64,000 bases of DNA from Brachycybe producta (taxonomy: Eukaryota > Arthropoda > Diplopoda > Playtdesmida > Andrognathidae): contig JAUPFP010000023.1 of assembly GCA_036925085.1 (NCBI GenBank), positions 990,713 to 1,054,712 of the forward strand, read 5' to 3'. Both the position numbers and the translations under genes were made by a program. This document shows, one piece after another, positions 23,401 through 31,984 of this stretch. Numbering within the stretch: position 1 is the first letter of the stretch; each line of letters begins with the position of its first letter. The notes below the pieces were generated by a model. It had not been told where the DNA came from. It searched no databases and saw only the letters and a program-made list of their open reading frames with translations.

Positions 23401-25156
23401 TGTTTATTTGGAGACACGGTTAACACATCATCGCGTATGGAATCCAACGGTTTGCGTAAGTTAACAAAACACACAAACGAGAAATTTTCTGAAAAAAAAA
23501 AATAACAATATACCATGAAGTTATGCTCTGGTCAACTACGCTCTATATACAGAAGATGGAAACGTTAAAGAAAATGAGTATTGTGTGCATTGTTGTAGCA
23601 GATAATGACAAGGCCATTCATTCAATGTCATTTGACGTCACTGATCGGTGGGCATGCAACGAAGTTATTACACACCTATTGGCAGAGGCGTGTTTGGAAA
23701 ATAATTTGGCCCTGGCATTTTATACTAAATTGGCAATATTTAAAAAAAAATAACAACCGGCCAATTGAATACTGGCATTTCTGGCATTTGCCCGAGCTGC
23801 CTTTTGGCCAGCCCGCCTCTGTCTATTGGTTTGAATATGAATTTCAAGAATTACTCTGCAAGTAGCAGAGAGGCAGAGAGACGAAAGTCTAATTGGAGCA
23901 TGCGAAATGCATTGTCAAAACTTAAAAGATCCAACCCCAATAACAATTGCGGTTACTCTTTCGTTTCAGCAGCCGCTTAGCCTCTATGCCGGAGACTGTA
24001 TAGCTTTTTCGCCTTATTTCACGCCTTTGGTGCAACATATTTATATAACACCTTCACAGCCTTAGATTAGAGGCTATAGTGAGTGGCTGCCAATCGAAAG
24101 AATACTCACAATTGCAATGTGGTAAGCATGTGATGGGGACATCGCAAGCTATAAGAAGCAGAAGTATCTGATCAAATCAGATATTCAAACTTTCAGCTAA
24201 AATAATCAGTTTCAGCTGCATAACCATTTCATCTTCCTTTTACACATAAATGCACAGGTTGAAAGTTGACAAGCTAAGATGACAAGACATTTCATCTTCA
24301 GTTACAAACTGTTCATCTTCAACATACTGTTAAATCAGCGTTTACTTCTTCTCAATATATTTTATCTTGCTGCGAGCTGCAAACCACAGAGACTTGGCCA
24401 GAGCATTAAATTTCAATTTGCGTTTATATATTTAACTTAACAATCTCAACTTTACAGGAATGGTTGCAAATAATTATTTTTTTTTTATTTAGCACTAAAG
24501 ATTCATGTTAGTCCAAGTACAAAAGAAGTGCTGGACACATTCAGGACTTTTAAATTAGACTGTCGTGGAGAAGTCGAAATGAAGGTTGGTTGCTTGCTTG
24601 GTTGGAACTTGGTTTTTCAGGATCATTTGATATTTTTTTTTCGTAAATGTGTGCTCTATATATTTGAAATTTCTTATTAGAAATGACCAAAAGTCATGAT
24701 CAGGGCCAGATTACCCATTAGGCTAAGTAGGCTGAAGTCTAAGGCCCCGGAGTTCTTGGGAGCCCGTGCAAAACGTTTGCGATATTAAAATAATTAGTAT
24801 TTTATTGCCTATTAGGTGAAGTACAGCCCTAGCACTAAAAAGCCTAAGGGCCCCTCTATTGGCTTAATTAATCCGACCCAGGTCATGATGAATCCATTCT
24901 TACGAATCTCTCTAAGTTTCTCTTAAATTTGCCCCTGAAAAACAGTAAAAACCAGAGTTCGAGGAACGTTTACACTTAAAAAAATCAGCTTAATAATAAT
25001 AATAATAATAATAATATTTGATTAATTTCTTTTTAGGGAAAAGGAAAAATGACAACGTATTGGCTTCTTGGAGAGCATCCATCTGCCACCTCGTCATCAT
25101 TATCCTCACTTCCAAATGGAAAACCACCAAATGTCACGATGGGAGTCAAAAGTTAG
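1..25156 (+). CDS. Receptor (natriuretic-peptide-receptor type) guanylyl cyclase, C-terminal half, 8 exons
   Basis: The enzyme family makes cGMP from GTP at the cytoplasmic face of the plasma membrane in response to an extracellular ligand. Splicing 1-132, 10425-10574, 14937-15060, 20587-20655, 21361-21535, 23357-23455, 24493-24584 and 25037-25156 gives 319 residues plus stop, with every intron GT-AG and every phase matching (2,2,0,0,1,1,0). Residues 1-44 end the kinase-homology domain ([12 protein letters not shown]). Residues 45-94 are the helical dimerisation linker ([10 protein letters not shown], ending LLPR). Residues 95-300 or so are the cyclase domain: FSDIVGFT with metal-binding Asp120, ETIGDAYMV with Glu160 and Asp164, [18 protein letters not shown] with Cys232, Asn239 and Arg243. 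Glu and Cys at these sites are the known guanine-reading pair, so this is a guanylyl and not an adenylyl cyclase. The tail from 301 is Ser-rich and ends GVKS. The receptor, membrane and most kinase-like parts lie left of the window. Orthology to vertebrate NPR1 or NPR2 versus another receptor GC cannot be decided from this half. Confidence 0.95.
1681..1807. repeat. Long hairpin / fold-back element
   Basis: Arms of about 50 bases pair almost perfectly: ATTTCAAAAGGATTTCAGCA against TGCTGAAATCCTTTTGAAAT, and TAGTAATTTTGACTTTATGT against ACATAAAGTCAAAACTACTA. The loop is about 15 bases. It is likely a MITE. Confidence 0.7.
1969..2052. repeat. (TA)n(TG)n microsatellite
   Basis: An uninterrupted alternating TA tract of about 70 bases is followed by TG repeats. 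The open frame across it reads as IYIY repeats and is not a gene. Confidence 0.95.
3659..3872. mobile_element. Fold-back MITE, CTAGAATRGTAGCTCAAT family
   Basis: Inverted ends resemble AAGTGTTTCAGAAACTAGAA and AGTAGCTCAAT on the left and ATTGAGCTACTCTTCTGATT on the right. The same family recurs at 39293-39491 and 49579-49728. Confidence 0.7.
4122..4724 (-). mobile_element. Non-autonomous Helitron, copy H1
   Basis: Read on the - strand it ends with the hairpin CCCGTCATTTATGACGGG, then TTACCCCACTAG, then host T: hairpin, about 8 bases, CTRR and an A|T insertion site, as in canonical Helitrons. It carries the internal palindrome (arms around 4160-4210 and 4245-4300). The 5' end near 4724 is diffuse. 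There is no Rep/helicase coding. Confidence 0.75.
6315..6610. repeat. Dispersed fold-back repeat D, copy 1
   Basis: This AT-rich repeat shares ACGGAATCCAGTTAA, a TTTTAAATTGAAAT core and CACAGGGCTCT with copies at 60096-60372 and, more diverged, 37500-37711 and 26940-27253. The ends are imperfect inverted repeats around TTAAATGAATTCAAAT and ATTTAAATGCATTTAAAT. Confidence 0.65.
9564..9873. mobile_element. MITE family G (GGCTCGG ends), copy G1
   Basis: Inverted ends of roughly 70 bases begin AGGGCTCGGATTTTT and include GGGCCAAGGGCCAATTGTGA against ACTGGCACTTGGGCCACA. Inner inverted motifs are TTAGAGGCTAGA and TCTAGCCTCTAACCAG. Related copies are at 19378, 27387, 29757 and 30423. Confidence 0.8.
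10034..10332. mobile_element. 299-bp palindromic MITE
   Basis: Arms of more than 100 bases begin TGTAAAGTAGGCATCACATT and end in the complementary AATGTGATGCCTACTTTACA. They include AAAGACTTTGAACAGAA against TTCTGTTCAAAGTCTT. A short loop separates them. No coding capacity. Confidence 0.8.
10425..10574 (+). CDS. Guanylyl cyclase exon b: dimerisation helix
   Basis: Acceptor TTTTTTAG at 10424, donor GTATGA at 10575. One base completes the split Lys codon, 49 codons follow, and two bases remain. The product contains [17 protein letters not shown] and EELLYQLLP, the conserved coiled-coil linker that couples the kinase-homology and catalytic domains and holds the dimer. Confidence 0.95.
12360..12735. 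mobile_element. PIF/Harbinger-like MITE
   Basis: The ends GGGTAGGTTTATACTCC and GGAGTATAAACCAACCC are imperfect inverted repeats, flanked on both sides by TAA (12357-12359 and 12736-12738). A TWA target duplication is typical of PIF/Harbinger. 376 bp, non-coding. Confidence 0.7.
13186..13451. repeat. Tandem repeat, about 120-bp unit
   Basis: Each unit begins TTTTTATTTC, has CTATTTTCTGCTTTT and GTGATCC motifs, then GAAGAAAAG(C/T)A(G/A)AAATGTAGA. Two full units and part of a third are visible. Confidence 0.7.
14484..14775. repeat. GC-rich hexamer minisatellite in guanylyl cyclase intron
   Basis: Runs of TGTGGT, then TGCGGC, TGTGGC and TGTGGA hexamers are arranged in blocks, with a degenerating tail (TGTAGC) to about 14775. 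Both strands stay open and read as Pro-Gln/Pro-His or Val-Asp/Trp-Leu repeats. These are artefacts of the 6-base period, not genes. Confidence 0.9.
14937..15060 (+). CDS. Guanylyl cyclase exon c: start of catalytic domain
   Basis: The acceptor is the AG at 14935-14936 after an A-rich stretch, preceded by a T-rich tract at 14899-14923; the donor is GTAAAA at 15061. One base completes Arg94 and 41 codons follow ([17 protein letters not shown] to ESTPMQ). It contains FSDIVGFT, whose Asp binds the catalytic magnesium. Confidence 0.95.
15590..15990. mobile_element. Fold-back element with poly-G ends
   Basis: ACAGTAGGAATAGTCGG through AAGCTTGTTGCAGGG (15607-15697) pairs with CCCTGCAACAAGCTTAA through CCGACTGTTCCTACTGTTGT (15825-15877). 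G-runs lie at 15389-15409 and 15967-15979. A separate hairpin built on TTAAGCGAGTGATTCCGAAT lies at 15468-15507. Confidence 0.6.
16908..17552. mobile_element. Three adjacent GCGTTCAG-ended fold-back MITEs
   Basis: Three blocks (about 16908-17097, 17167-17340, 17344-17552) each start with variants of GCGTTCAGTTCCTAAGCGCT and end with variants of AACACTTAGAAACTGAACGC. A shorter relative is at 60817-60886. Confidence 0.65.
18622..18945 (+). mobile_element. Non-autonomous Helitron, copy H2 (compact, both ends visible)
   Basis: It begins TCCCAGGTCTGTGTG after host A and ends hairpin CCCGTCATTTATGACGGG, TTACCCCACTAG, then host T. It obeys the A|T insertion rule at both ends. The internal palindrome is missing. 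It has a (GA)n tract and GCGCATGCGC. 324 bp, no coding capacity. Confidence 0.85.
19378..19684. mobile_element. MITE family G, copy G2
   Basis: The left end AGGGCTCGGATTTTTATGCA matches the family. The right end (GAGAAACATTTGCTCAATAT through AGAACACT) is more diverged. The inner AACCAGTCTTCTTGGTTAGA segment is present. Confidence 0.7.
20587..20655 (+). CDS. Guanylyl cyclase exon d
   Basis: A 69-base exon in phase 0 on both sides (acceptor TTTTAG, donor GTATGA). It encodes 23 residues, [19 protein letters not shown] followed by DVYK, a strongly conserved catalytic-domain helix. Confidence 0.95.
20656..21360 (+). other. Guanylyl cyclase intron with composite fold-back element
   Basis: No exon was seen. 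Bases about 20879-21235 match, as a diverged copy, the fold-back element at 61477-61916: both have AACTAGAATGGTA on one side, CTATTCTAGTTTCTAAAAC on the other, and a GGTGGCGCC/GTGACGCC end. A (CT)n tract lies at 20690-20709. Confidence 0.6.
21361..21535 (+). CDS. Guanylyl cyclase exon e: central catalytic segment
   Basis: Acceptor TTTAAACAG, donor GTTAAC (weak beyond GT). It encodes 58 residues, [19 protein letters not shown] to KLRIGMHT, and one base of the next Gly. ETIGD supplies the guanine-reading Glu and the second metal-binding Asp. RIGMHTG is the usual conserved turn. Confidence 0.95.
21971..22602. mobile_element. GTGGATTC-ended element, copy 1 (nested insertion inside)
   Basis: It starts GTGGATTCACATTACTCAAC and AAATTGTAGTACAATG. 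A likely end is CCAACAAATCC near 22600. A second copy starts at 22646 in the same orientation. Family not identified. Confidence 0.45.
22189..22500. mobile_element. Nested MITE with GTCGCA-rich inverted ends
   Basis: The left end CTTGCACAGGAGCGACTTTT, followed by GTCGCACTGTCGC, pairs with the right end ACTGTCGCACGAC and GTTGCTCGCGTGCAAG. It sits inside the surrounding element. Confidence 0.55.
22646..23268. mobile_element. GTGGATTC-ended element, copy 2
   Basis: The left end AAAGGTGGAATCATACTATT and AAATTGTAGCACAA is inverted at the right end as TACTACAATTTGTTGGGC and GAATCCACTTTAA. About 620 bp. No open frame of note. Confidence 0.55.
23357..23455 (+). CDS. Guanylyl cyclase exon f: guanine and transition-state residues
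   Basis: Acceptor TTTTGCAG, donor GTAAGT. Two bases complete Gly217, 32 codons follow, and one base remains. It encodes [20 protein letters not shown] and [11 protein letters not shown]. Cys232 reads guanine, and Asn239 and Arg243 stabilise the transition state in characterised cyclases. Confidence 0.95.
23456..24492 (+). other. Guanylyl cyclase intron
   Basis: No exon was seen. A weak fold-back is visible around 23680-23825 (GGCAGAGGCG against CGCCTCTGTC), and a TGACGTCA octamer lies at 23633-23640. The rest is unremarkable. Confidence 0.5.
24493..24584 (+). CDS. Guanylyl cyclase exon g
   Basis: Acceptor TTTATTTAG, donor GTTGGT. Two bases complete Pro250, and 30 codons follow: [19 protein letters not shown] then [11 protein letters not shown], a conserved C-terminal stretch of the cyclase domain. 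Confidence 0.95.
24701..24881. mobile_element. Short hAT-type MITE in guanylyl cyclase intron
   Basis: The ends are CAGGGCCAGATTA and TAATCCGACCCAG (imperfect inverted repeats). They are flanked by a perfect 8-bp duplication GTCATGAT at 24693-24700 and 24882-24889. An 8-bp duplication and CAGGG-like ends are typical of hAT elements. At 181 bp it has no coding capacity. Confidence 0.85.
25037..25156 (+). CDS. Guanylyl cyclase last coding exon
   Basis: Acceptor TTCTTTTTAG. It encodes [15 protein letters not shown], the family-typical end of the cyclase domain, then a short tail rich in Ser ([17 protein letters not shown]) and the stop TAG at 25154. The tail is not recognisable as a known motif. 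Confidence 0.95.
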   Translation, partial: GKGKMTTYWLLGEHPSATSSSLSSLPNGKPPNVTMGVKS

Positions 25157-25560
25157 AATACAAAAATGAGAAAGTTTTGACAGTTTTCAAACGTAATCAG
25201 AGAATGAAACTTGAAACATAAGAGGCTATTATGAGCCTTGACACCATCATTTGAAAACACACATCATTTTTGCTTCATTCATGTCAAGTAGTGAACATAA
25301 CAACAAAAAAAAGACAAAAGAATGAATGAAAGAACGCAAAATTAATGTTCTCGATGTTTTTGTAGCCTATTTTTTTAAAAAATGATCATGTACTTATGGT
25401 ACACATGGTACATTTTTGCCCAATGTTGTCCATATTTGATTTTTTTGGGTAGGTTTCAGATGTCGTCTTTGATGTCGTCATCATTTTATTCCAATTTCCA
25501 ACATAAAACAAAATCATTTCTATGTTTTATTTTTCTCCTCTCAGATAGTGGCAAATAAAA
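25157..25560 (+). other. Probable 3' untranslated region of guanylyl cyclase
   Basis: The last exon should continue past the stop. A polyadenylation-type AATAAA occurs at 25554-25559, and others may be used. The end point is inferred. Confidence 0.4.
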
Positions 25561-25787
25561 TTGCAATACAAATGTGACACACCTGACGTATCTATTATAA
25601 TTATTTGTTTTGCGCCACTTTAAATTTCTTCCAACAACATTAAACTCTAGAACAACAACAACAGTTAACCAAAGGCTCACGATGCCGTACAGGGAGAAAA
25701 GCCATAACTAGGGCAAGGCGAGTGAGGCACCGTGCCTCGAGCGCAAATCTCAGAGCAGAAAATTGGGAACTCAAAATGGTAATATTA

Positions 25788-26010
25788 AAAGGGCGCCAGT
25801 TTTATTACTATCTTCGGCACAAAGCGAAGGGACGTAGAAACAGGGGTGTAAAATAACTAGATTGATTATAATAAGAGGGCGCCACAGTTTTTGCTTTGGG
25901 TTCAAAGTTGAGGGGCGCAGAAATACAGTAGATACGTAAAATAACTAGACTGATATTACTAAAGGGGTGCCAGTATTTTATTCTTGCATCGGGTGCAAAA
26001 TTAGTTACAG
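25788..26010. repeat. Tandem repeat, unit about 89 bp, 2.3 copies
   Basis: Units begin GGGCGCCAGT or GGGGTGCCAGT and contain GTAAAATAACTAGA followed by TGATTA or TGATATTA. Two near-complete diverged copies are followed by a partial third. Confidence 0.6.
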
Positions 26011-27386
26011 CTATGAAATAAACTAAAATAATTGTCCTGTAGATTTATGCAGTAATGTTGCATTGGGGGTGCATCAATTGTATAAACAGTATATTCTTCA
26101 ATATAAAATAAAAGCTAGAATAACTTTATCACATAAAAAAAACAATAGGCATGTGTTTTATTTCCGCACTTGTGGTCGAACCACTATGGAGAGCCAATTC
26201 ATGGCGAAATTGCCAAATTTTGTCTATTCAGTTATGGGGATTTTTTAATCCCTGTGCCAAAAACCTAACTATGCCATTGGCTAAAGGCATAATAGCATAA
26301 AGAAAATAAACACATTTATAGCAGAACGAAAATGAAAATAATGGAGCCAAGTGAAACCTTACAATAAAATACGGACTTACGGATTTTCATAAAACCAGGG
26401 AAATGTTTTTTTTTTCTCAGTCCACTCACCCATTGTAGTACACTAATAGTTGTTGTGAGGTGGCGCAAAACCTGTATTAATTTATTTGATAGTTTAATTT
26501 ATAAAAACAAAGAGAGAAAGTAAAATAAGGTTCAGAAAAAAAGGTCTCATTACAATAAGCAATATACAGTAGTATTTCAGAAAGAAAAGTGAGAAGTTTA
26601 AAAAAAGTGCTAGTACTACACAAGTGAGTCAATCTTTGTAACTTTTGTCAAATTACCAGTTATTTTTAGTCATTTTTAACAGTTACTTTTTAAAAAAAAA
26701 AGGTTGTGAAAACTAGCGACAAGTCAATTTTATATTAAATTATTAATTCTCTATAGTCAATCTTTTGAAAATAATTCATTTTAAAATGGTATAAAAAACC
26801 GTAAGAAAAAATGAAACCTTGCATAAAGTTATATTTGAGGCATATCAATCTTTACAATTCTTACAAAGTAACGTGTTAATGTTACTATCATGGGTATTAT
26901 ACATACAGTAAATTAATTAACTATAAATTAACCTAGACTCATACCTAGTCTATACACCTGCACTTGAGCTAAACTACATTAAAATTAATTATGTTGAATT
27001 TAAATTTTACGGAGTCCAATCAACTTCATTATTTAATATCTGGAACATTTTAAAAAACTAAATGAATACCGGTATTTTGTTCAATAAATCAATAAATTGA
27101 GATGCAAATTTAATTAATAAGTCAATAGATTGACATATTAACTGAGTATATTGAATATATATTCTAGTCTTTAACAGGGCTCCGTAAAATAATATCTGAT
27201 ATTTAAATGTATTTAACTTAATAAGTGTAAACTAGGTATAAACTAGACTTTATAAAAAAACACTTATTAAAACCTGAATAAAATTAAACAAGTAACTTCC
27301 ACCTTTAAGAATAAGAAAAAATAATAATTAATAATGTATAAAAGAAATTATGTTGAAAGTTTTCAGAAAAATGCCAAACCGTAAAT

Positions 27387-27678
27387 ATTACAAGTACGAC
27401 ACTTTGTGGCACAAGTGCCAATTGTGAAGTAATTGTCATCATCAGAGTATAACTGGAATTATGTTTTTTTTTTCTAATAAAAATAGTTGGTTAGAGGCTA
27501 GATGTCTGGTTACTATTAGTTGTCAACTGAGAGTTCTAGTCTCTAATGAGTGTTTTTTGATTAAAACAACCATAATTGTTGGTCGATCTATGCCGAGGAT
27601 TGCTACTTCAACAATTTGCTCTTAAGCCACAGGTTGTGAAATATTTCCTTGAGAATATTGCATAGAAATCGGAGCCCT
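27387..27678. mobile_element. MITE family G, copy G3 (diverged)
   Basis: It shares GTGGCACAAGTGCCAATTGT, GAAGTAAT, GGTTAGAGGCTAGATGTCTG and the right end ATCGGAGCCCTAATT. The outermost left end is eroded. Confidence 0.65.
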
Positions 27679-28498
27679 AATTGTAATTATTAATAACTAG
27701 CTTTATGTCAATTTTTTTAAAAAAAAAAAGGATTATTATTTCATCTCATTGTTATAATACGCTGTTTTGTAAAATGTATTAGTCAGAAATTGTGAAAATA
27801 ATTGCCCATTATCCATCCACATCGCGATTCACGACTAGAAAATAAAATCACATAACAAAATAAGAAAATTTAAGAAATAGCTAAAGGAATTACTAACAAT
27901 GACTGACTTGAAATCACATTAAAAATAGATTTATAAAAAAAAATCTCAATAAATTAAAACTGACAAAATATTGCCTAAAACCACAGTTTTTTGTGTGATC
28001 ATAACTATTTATCAAATTCAACTTCTTTTCACTTGCAATATTTCAATATTTAACTAGCGAAAATGCAATTATTCTTTTCAGAAATATCAATATATAATCT
28101 TTTTCTAATTTATGTTTAATAACTTAAGAAAAAATTTCTATCAATTATCTAATTTTAAGCAAACACAAAGACATTTTATGACAAGTCTGCTTGACTAAGG
28201 AAGCTTTTTTACACTCAATTCTGGTTTGTCCATTCGGGCTTATCAATCCACGTCAATTGTCTCTCATAATCGAAAAAGACAATCAATTTATTTCTGTCGA
28301 TTATGTTTAAGAACTTAACAGAAATCTTCTAACAATAAATGGATTAATTCTAAGGGTCGAATTCTTAATTATCATTAAGTCAAAAATAGTGCTAAACTCA
28401 TGATATTAACTTTTATGTAAAAGTTAATGAGTTTAGCATTAGCTTTAACCTAAACCCCAAGCAAACACAAAAATATTTTCTGACAAGTATGCTTGACT

Positions 28499-28850
28499 AA
28501 GGGTCGCGTATACACAATCAATTTTGGCTTGTCCATTCTAACTTATTAATCCAGCATTGTCTCTCAAAATCGACAGAATCAATCAATTCATTCTGTCGAT
28601 TTTCATTTTGAAATTGTACGTGGACAGGCAATTTTTTTTTTTGCTTTTTCTATCTTTTCCATCAGAAGGAACATTACGTTTTGAGCAATTTTTTTGTGTT
28701 CTCACGCTACAAAGATTGCTATCCACCTCACACACGATCCATTTTAGTCCACAAATTGGAACAACAATCTAGCGGAAGGGATTGTTCGAAAAAAAAAATG
28801 GAAAGGCAATTAAAATGCAATAATGGACGAGCCAAAATTGATCGTGTATA
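28499..28850. mobile_element. MITE with ACAATCAATTTTGGC inverted ends
   Basis: The left end GGGTCGCGTATACACAATCA and ATTTTGGCTTGTCCATT is inverted at the right end as AATGGACGAGCCAAAATTGA and TCGTGTATAAGC. A related left half lies upstream at 28157-28300, so the region carries two copies, one partial. Confidence 0.6.
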
Positions 28851-29051
28851 AGCTACTTATGACCACAATTAAATGTTTTAAGATTTTTTTTTATCATCTC
28901 AATTTTTATTTTCTTTAATAGATTTTCAAATTCTCTTTCCAAATCTTTGTTTTGTATAAGCAAGAAACAATAGTGAATTTAAACTCCATGTTACATTTCT
29001 TACACAGTTAACATATCGCTAAGAGTGAATTGGGTAAATATTTCGGGACTG

Positions 29052-29632
29052 GCTCACTACAGCTAACTGGGTCACTACAGCTACCAAAAAGAAAATAGAG
29101 ACCTTTATTTCATCAAAAGGGTCACTACAGCTACCGAGGGTCACTACAGCTACCAAAGAATATAGGCCTGTTTATTTATCAATATGTTTAGTTTAGATTA
29201 CATTCGGTTCAGTTAGGTTTCATTATGTTCAGTAAGGTTCAGTAAGGTTCGGTAAGGTTCGGTTAGGATCGGTTAGGTTTGGTTAGGATCGGTTAGGTTT
29301 GGTTAGGATCGGTTAGGTTTGGTTAGGATCGGTTAGGTTCGGTTAGTATTGGTACTTTTTGGTTAGGATCGTTAAGGTTCGGTTAGGTAAGGTTCGGTAA
29401 GGTTTTATTAGGTAAGGTTCCGTTATTTTAGGGAGAAAGGGTTATTTTTTTAGCTGTAATGACGAAAAAGTGATAAAAAAAAGGTCTATATTTTGTCCCC
29501 CTATTTTTTGGTAGCTGTAGTGACCCTTTTGATGAACAAAAGGTCTATTAATTTTTTTGGTAGCTGTAGTGACCCAAGTAGCTGTTCTCCCCTTAGTAGC
29601 GCTTGTGAGCCTTGGTAGCTGTAGTGACCCCC
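29052..29632. repeat. Fold-back element with a GGTTAGG-type minisatellite core
   Basis: Left arm: TCACTACAGCTAMC at 29054, 29072, 29122 and 29141. Right arm: the inverse GGTAGCTGTAGTGA at 29510, 29559 and 29614. The spacers AGACCTTTATTTCATCAAAA and TTTTGATGAACAAAAGGTCT are also inverted. The core (about 29201-29430) is a tandem array of GGTTAGG(ATC/TTT/TTC). At 29261-29340 it is four copies of a 20-bp unit alternating GGTTAGGATC and GGTTAGGTTY. Confidence 0.85.
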
Positions 29633-29756
29633 AACCAATATTTCTTCCCCCCCCCCCCCAAGAAAGATAAGAATAAAACATAATGTCAATTGCCCTGACT
29701 CGTCATTAACATTTAATACAACTTACAGTCAAAATAGGTTTATTAAATAATTACTA

Positions 29757-30068
29757 TGGCTCGGATTTTTATGCAATATCAAGCAAAATATTTCTCAATT
29801 ATTGGCCCAACTGCCAATTATGAAGTAATCGCCATCATTACAGCAAATGAAATTATGCTTTTTCGAGTTAAAAAGACTGGTTAGAGTCAAGCTGTCGGGT
29901 TACTAACAGTTGTCATGTACAGTTCTAGCCTCTAACCAGTGTTTTTGATTGGAAACAAAAAAACACCATAATTGTTGGTTGATCTGAACGGGATTGTTAT
30001 TTCACAATTGGCATTTTGGCCACAGATTGAGAAATATTTGCTTGATATTACATGAAAATCCGAGCTCT
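29757..30068. mobile_element. MITE family G, copy G4
   Basis: Ends TGGCTCGGATTTTTATGCAA and AAAATCCGAGCTCT, with TATCAAGCAAAATATTTCTC inverted as GAGAAATATTTGCTTGATAT. A GGTTAGAGTCAAGC / TCTAGCCTCTAACCAG inner pair is present. Confidence 0.8.
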
Positions 30069-30422
30069 AATTATTACAATAACTGATGTATGACAAAAGA
30101 ATGTAACTGACATCTGGTGTTCAAGTTCACACTCAATTTGAAATTTCTATAGGATATTTAAATTACCTTGTAAATCTACAATGATAATTGTTTTGTTTTT
30201 CTTTTTATATACTGTATAGGCTGTACATCTAACTTGTCAACTTGTCTTTGACCCAAATTCAAGAAAAAACGTATAACGTGAACTTCAACTTGAACCCTCA
30301 AAACAGGAGGTTTTATTTAAGGACCCTTTAAATATCTTTTAATTATCCTGCTCAAAAGGTTCAAATTTGAAGTTCAAGTGAGCTATGTTTCCTTCTTGAA
30401 TTTTGGCCTTTAATTATTACTA

Positions 30423-30712
30423 AGGCTCGGATTTTTATGCAATATCAAGCCATTGTTTCACAATTTGTGGCCCAAGTGCCAATTGTGACTTCACAATCAT
30501 TATTAGAGTAACTGCAGTTATGTTAATTCTAATCAAAAGGCTGGTTAGAAGCTAGATGTCTGTTTACTATCAATTGTTAACTAGAGATCTAGCGTCTAAC
30601 CAGTGTTTTTGATTGAAAAAAAAAATGTTCTTTTTTTTCTAAAATGAATTATTGGCACTTATTCCACAGATTGAGAAACATTTGCTTGATATTGAATGCT
30701 ACTCCGAGCCCT
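30423..30712. mobile_element. MITE family G, copy G5
   Basis: Ends AGGCTCGGATTTTTATGCAA and CTCCGAGCCCT. An identical 11-base AATTATTACTA flanks both sides (30412-30422 and 30713-30723). This could be a target duplication or extra element sequence, since AATTATTA recurs next to other copies. Confidence 0.8.
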
Positions 30713-31984
30713 AATTATTACTAATGATTATAAGTAACATTAATTATAATATGAATGTCTTATTAATATTTTCCATAATTTGAAAAAATGTTTACTTAAT
30801 AGAAACTTATTTTATACTTCCTACAAAGAACACACGAACGACTTCAATACATTTAAATACTTATTAGACTCAAAATAAATTAGTGATTACAAACTCCTAT
30901 TGCTGTAATGTTGTTTCTCTTGTAAAATTACAGATTTTAATTTATTATTTTGTCATTAAAGGACATTAATTAAAGCCTGTAATAGCTATTTTAGTACCTC
31001 TTATCTAAAACCATATTTAAATTCTTGTTTGTTAAGTACAGTGTTGACTACAGAAGTAGATAAGATCTCAGAAATCTATGGTTTAATAATCACAGGTATT
31101 GGAAGAATCTCAAAACGTTGTTAATATAGTTAAGTGAACCCTCCTCCCCCCCCCTTTCTAAATCAGTGTTAAAAACTCTAAACTGACCACTAAATAGTTT
31201 AACACACCAGTGTTAAACAATATATTAAATTGATAAATATGACCTGGAATGAGCGTCAATAAGAAAAAAAATTATAAATAAGTTGAAAATGAACAAAATT
31301 ATAAAATAAATTGTTATGAAGAAAAATTTACTATTATAATGAATGGAAAAAAAATGTTAATGTTTGTGATTTTGAAAATCCACTGTTTTATTTGTGCGAA
31401 TGAAAAAATTTGTTAAAACTTTTGTTTTTTCTCAAACGGGTTTACACACAATCGTTGAAATAACTTTAAACTTCAAAAAAAAATATTTGTATAATCTTAC
31501 TTTTAAAAATAACCCATCCATTTGTAAAGAATTAATAATTTAAAATAATATTTCAGTCAATTTCTTTTTCTCCTCTTAAATATTTTAATTATATTTGGTT
31601 AGTTTTATAAAGTTTATGGTTGTTGTTTTCTTTACATTATTTGTGTATCATTTTTTTTAAGAAAAAAACCCTACAAAAATAAGTTATCTTCTAGAATATA
31701 CTTGTAATTATTATTATTATTATTATTATTCATGGTTGTCATACATTTAAAAAACAAAAACAATGTATATTTTTTATTTTGTGTAAATAGCTACAATATT
31801 TGTGTACTTATCACAATATAGTTAATTATTTCGTATATTTATCATATGAATTTGTTTGTTTTTATTTGTTCGTGATAAATGTACAATGTATATTGTCTGA
31901 GCCAAAGACTGTATATATAAATATATTACAAAAAAAAATAAAAGTGTAAATGTGCTTGTAAAATTAGTCTTAAATATATAGAAA

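Noticed and set aside
29442-29689. 79- and 62-codon - strand frames
   Set aside because: They fall in the fold-back element's repeated arm (GTAGCTGTAGTGA units), giving YSYQ-type repeats.
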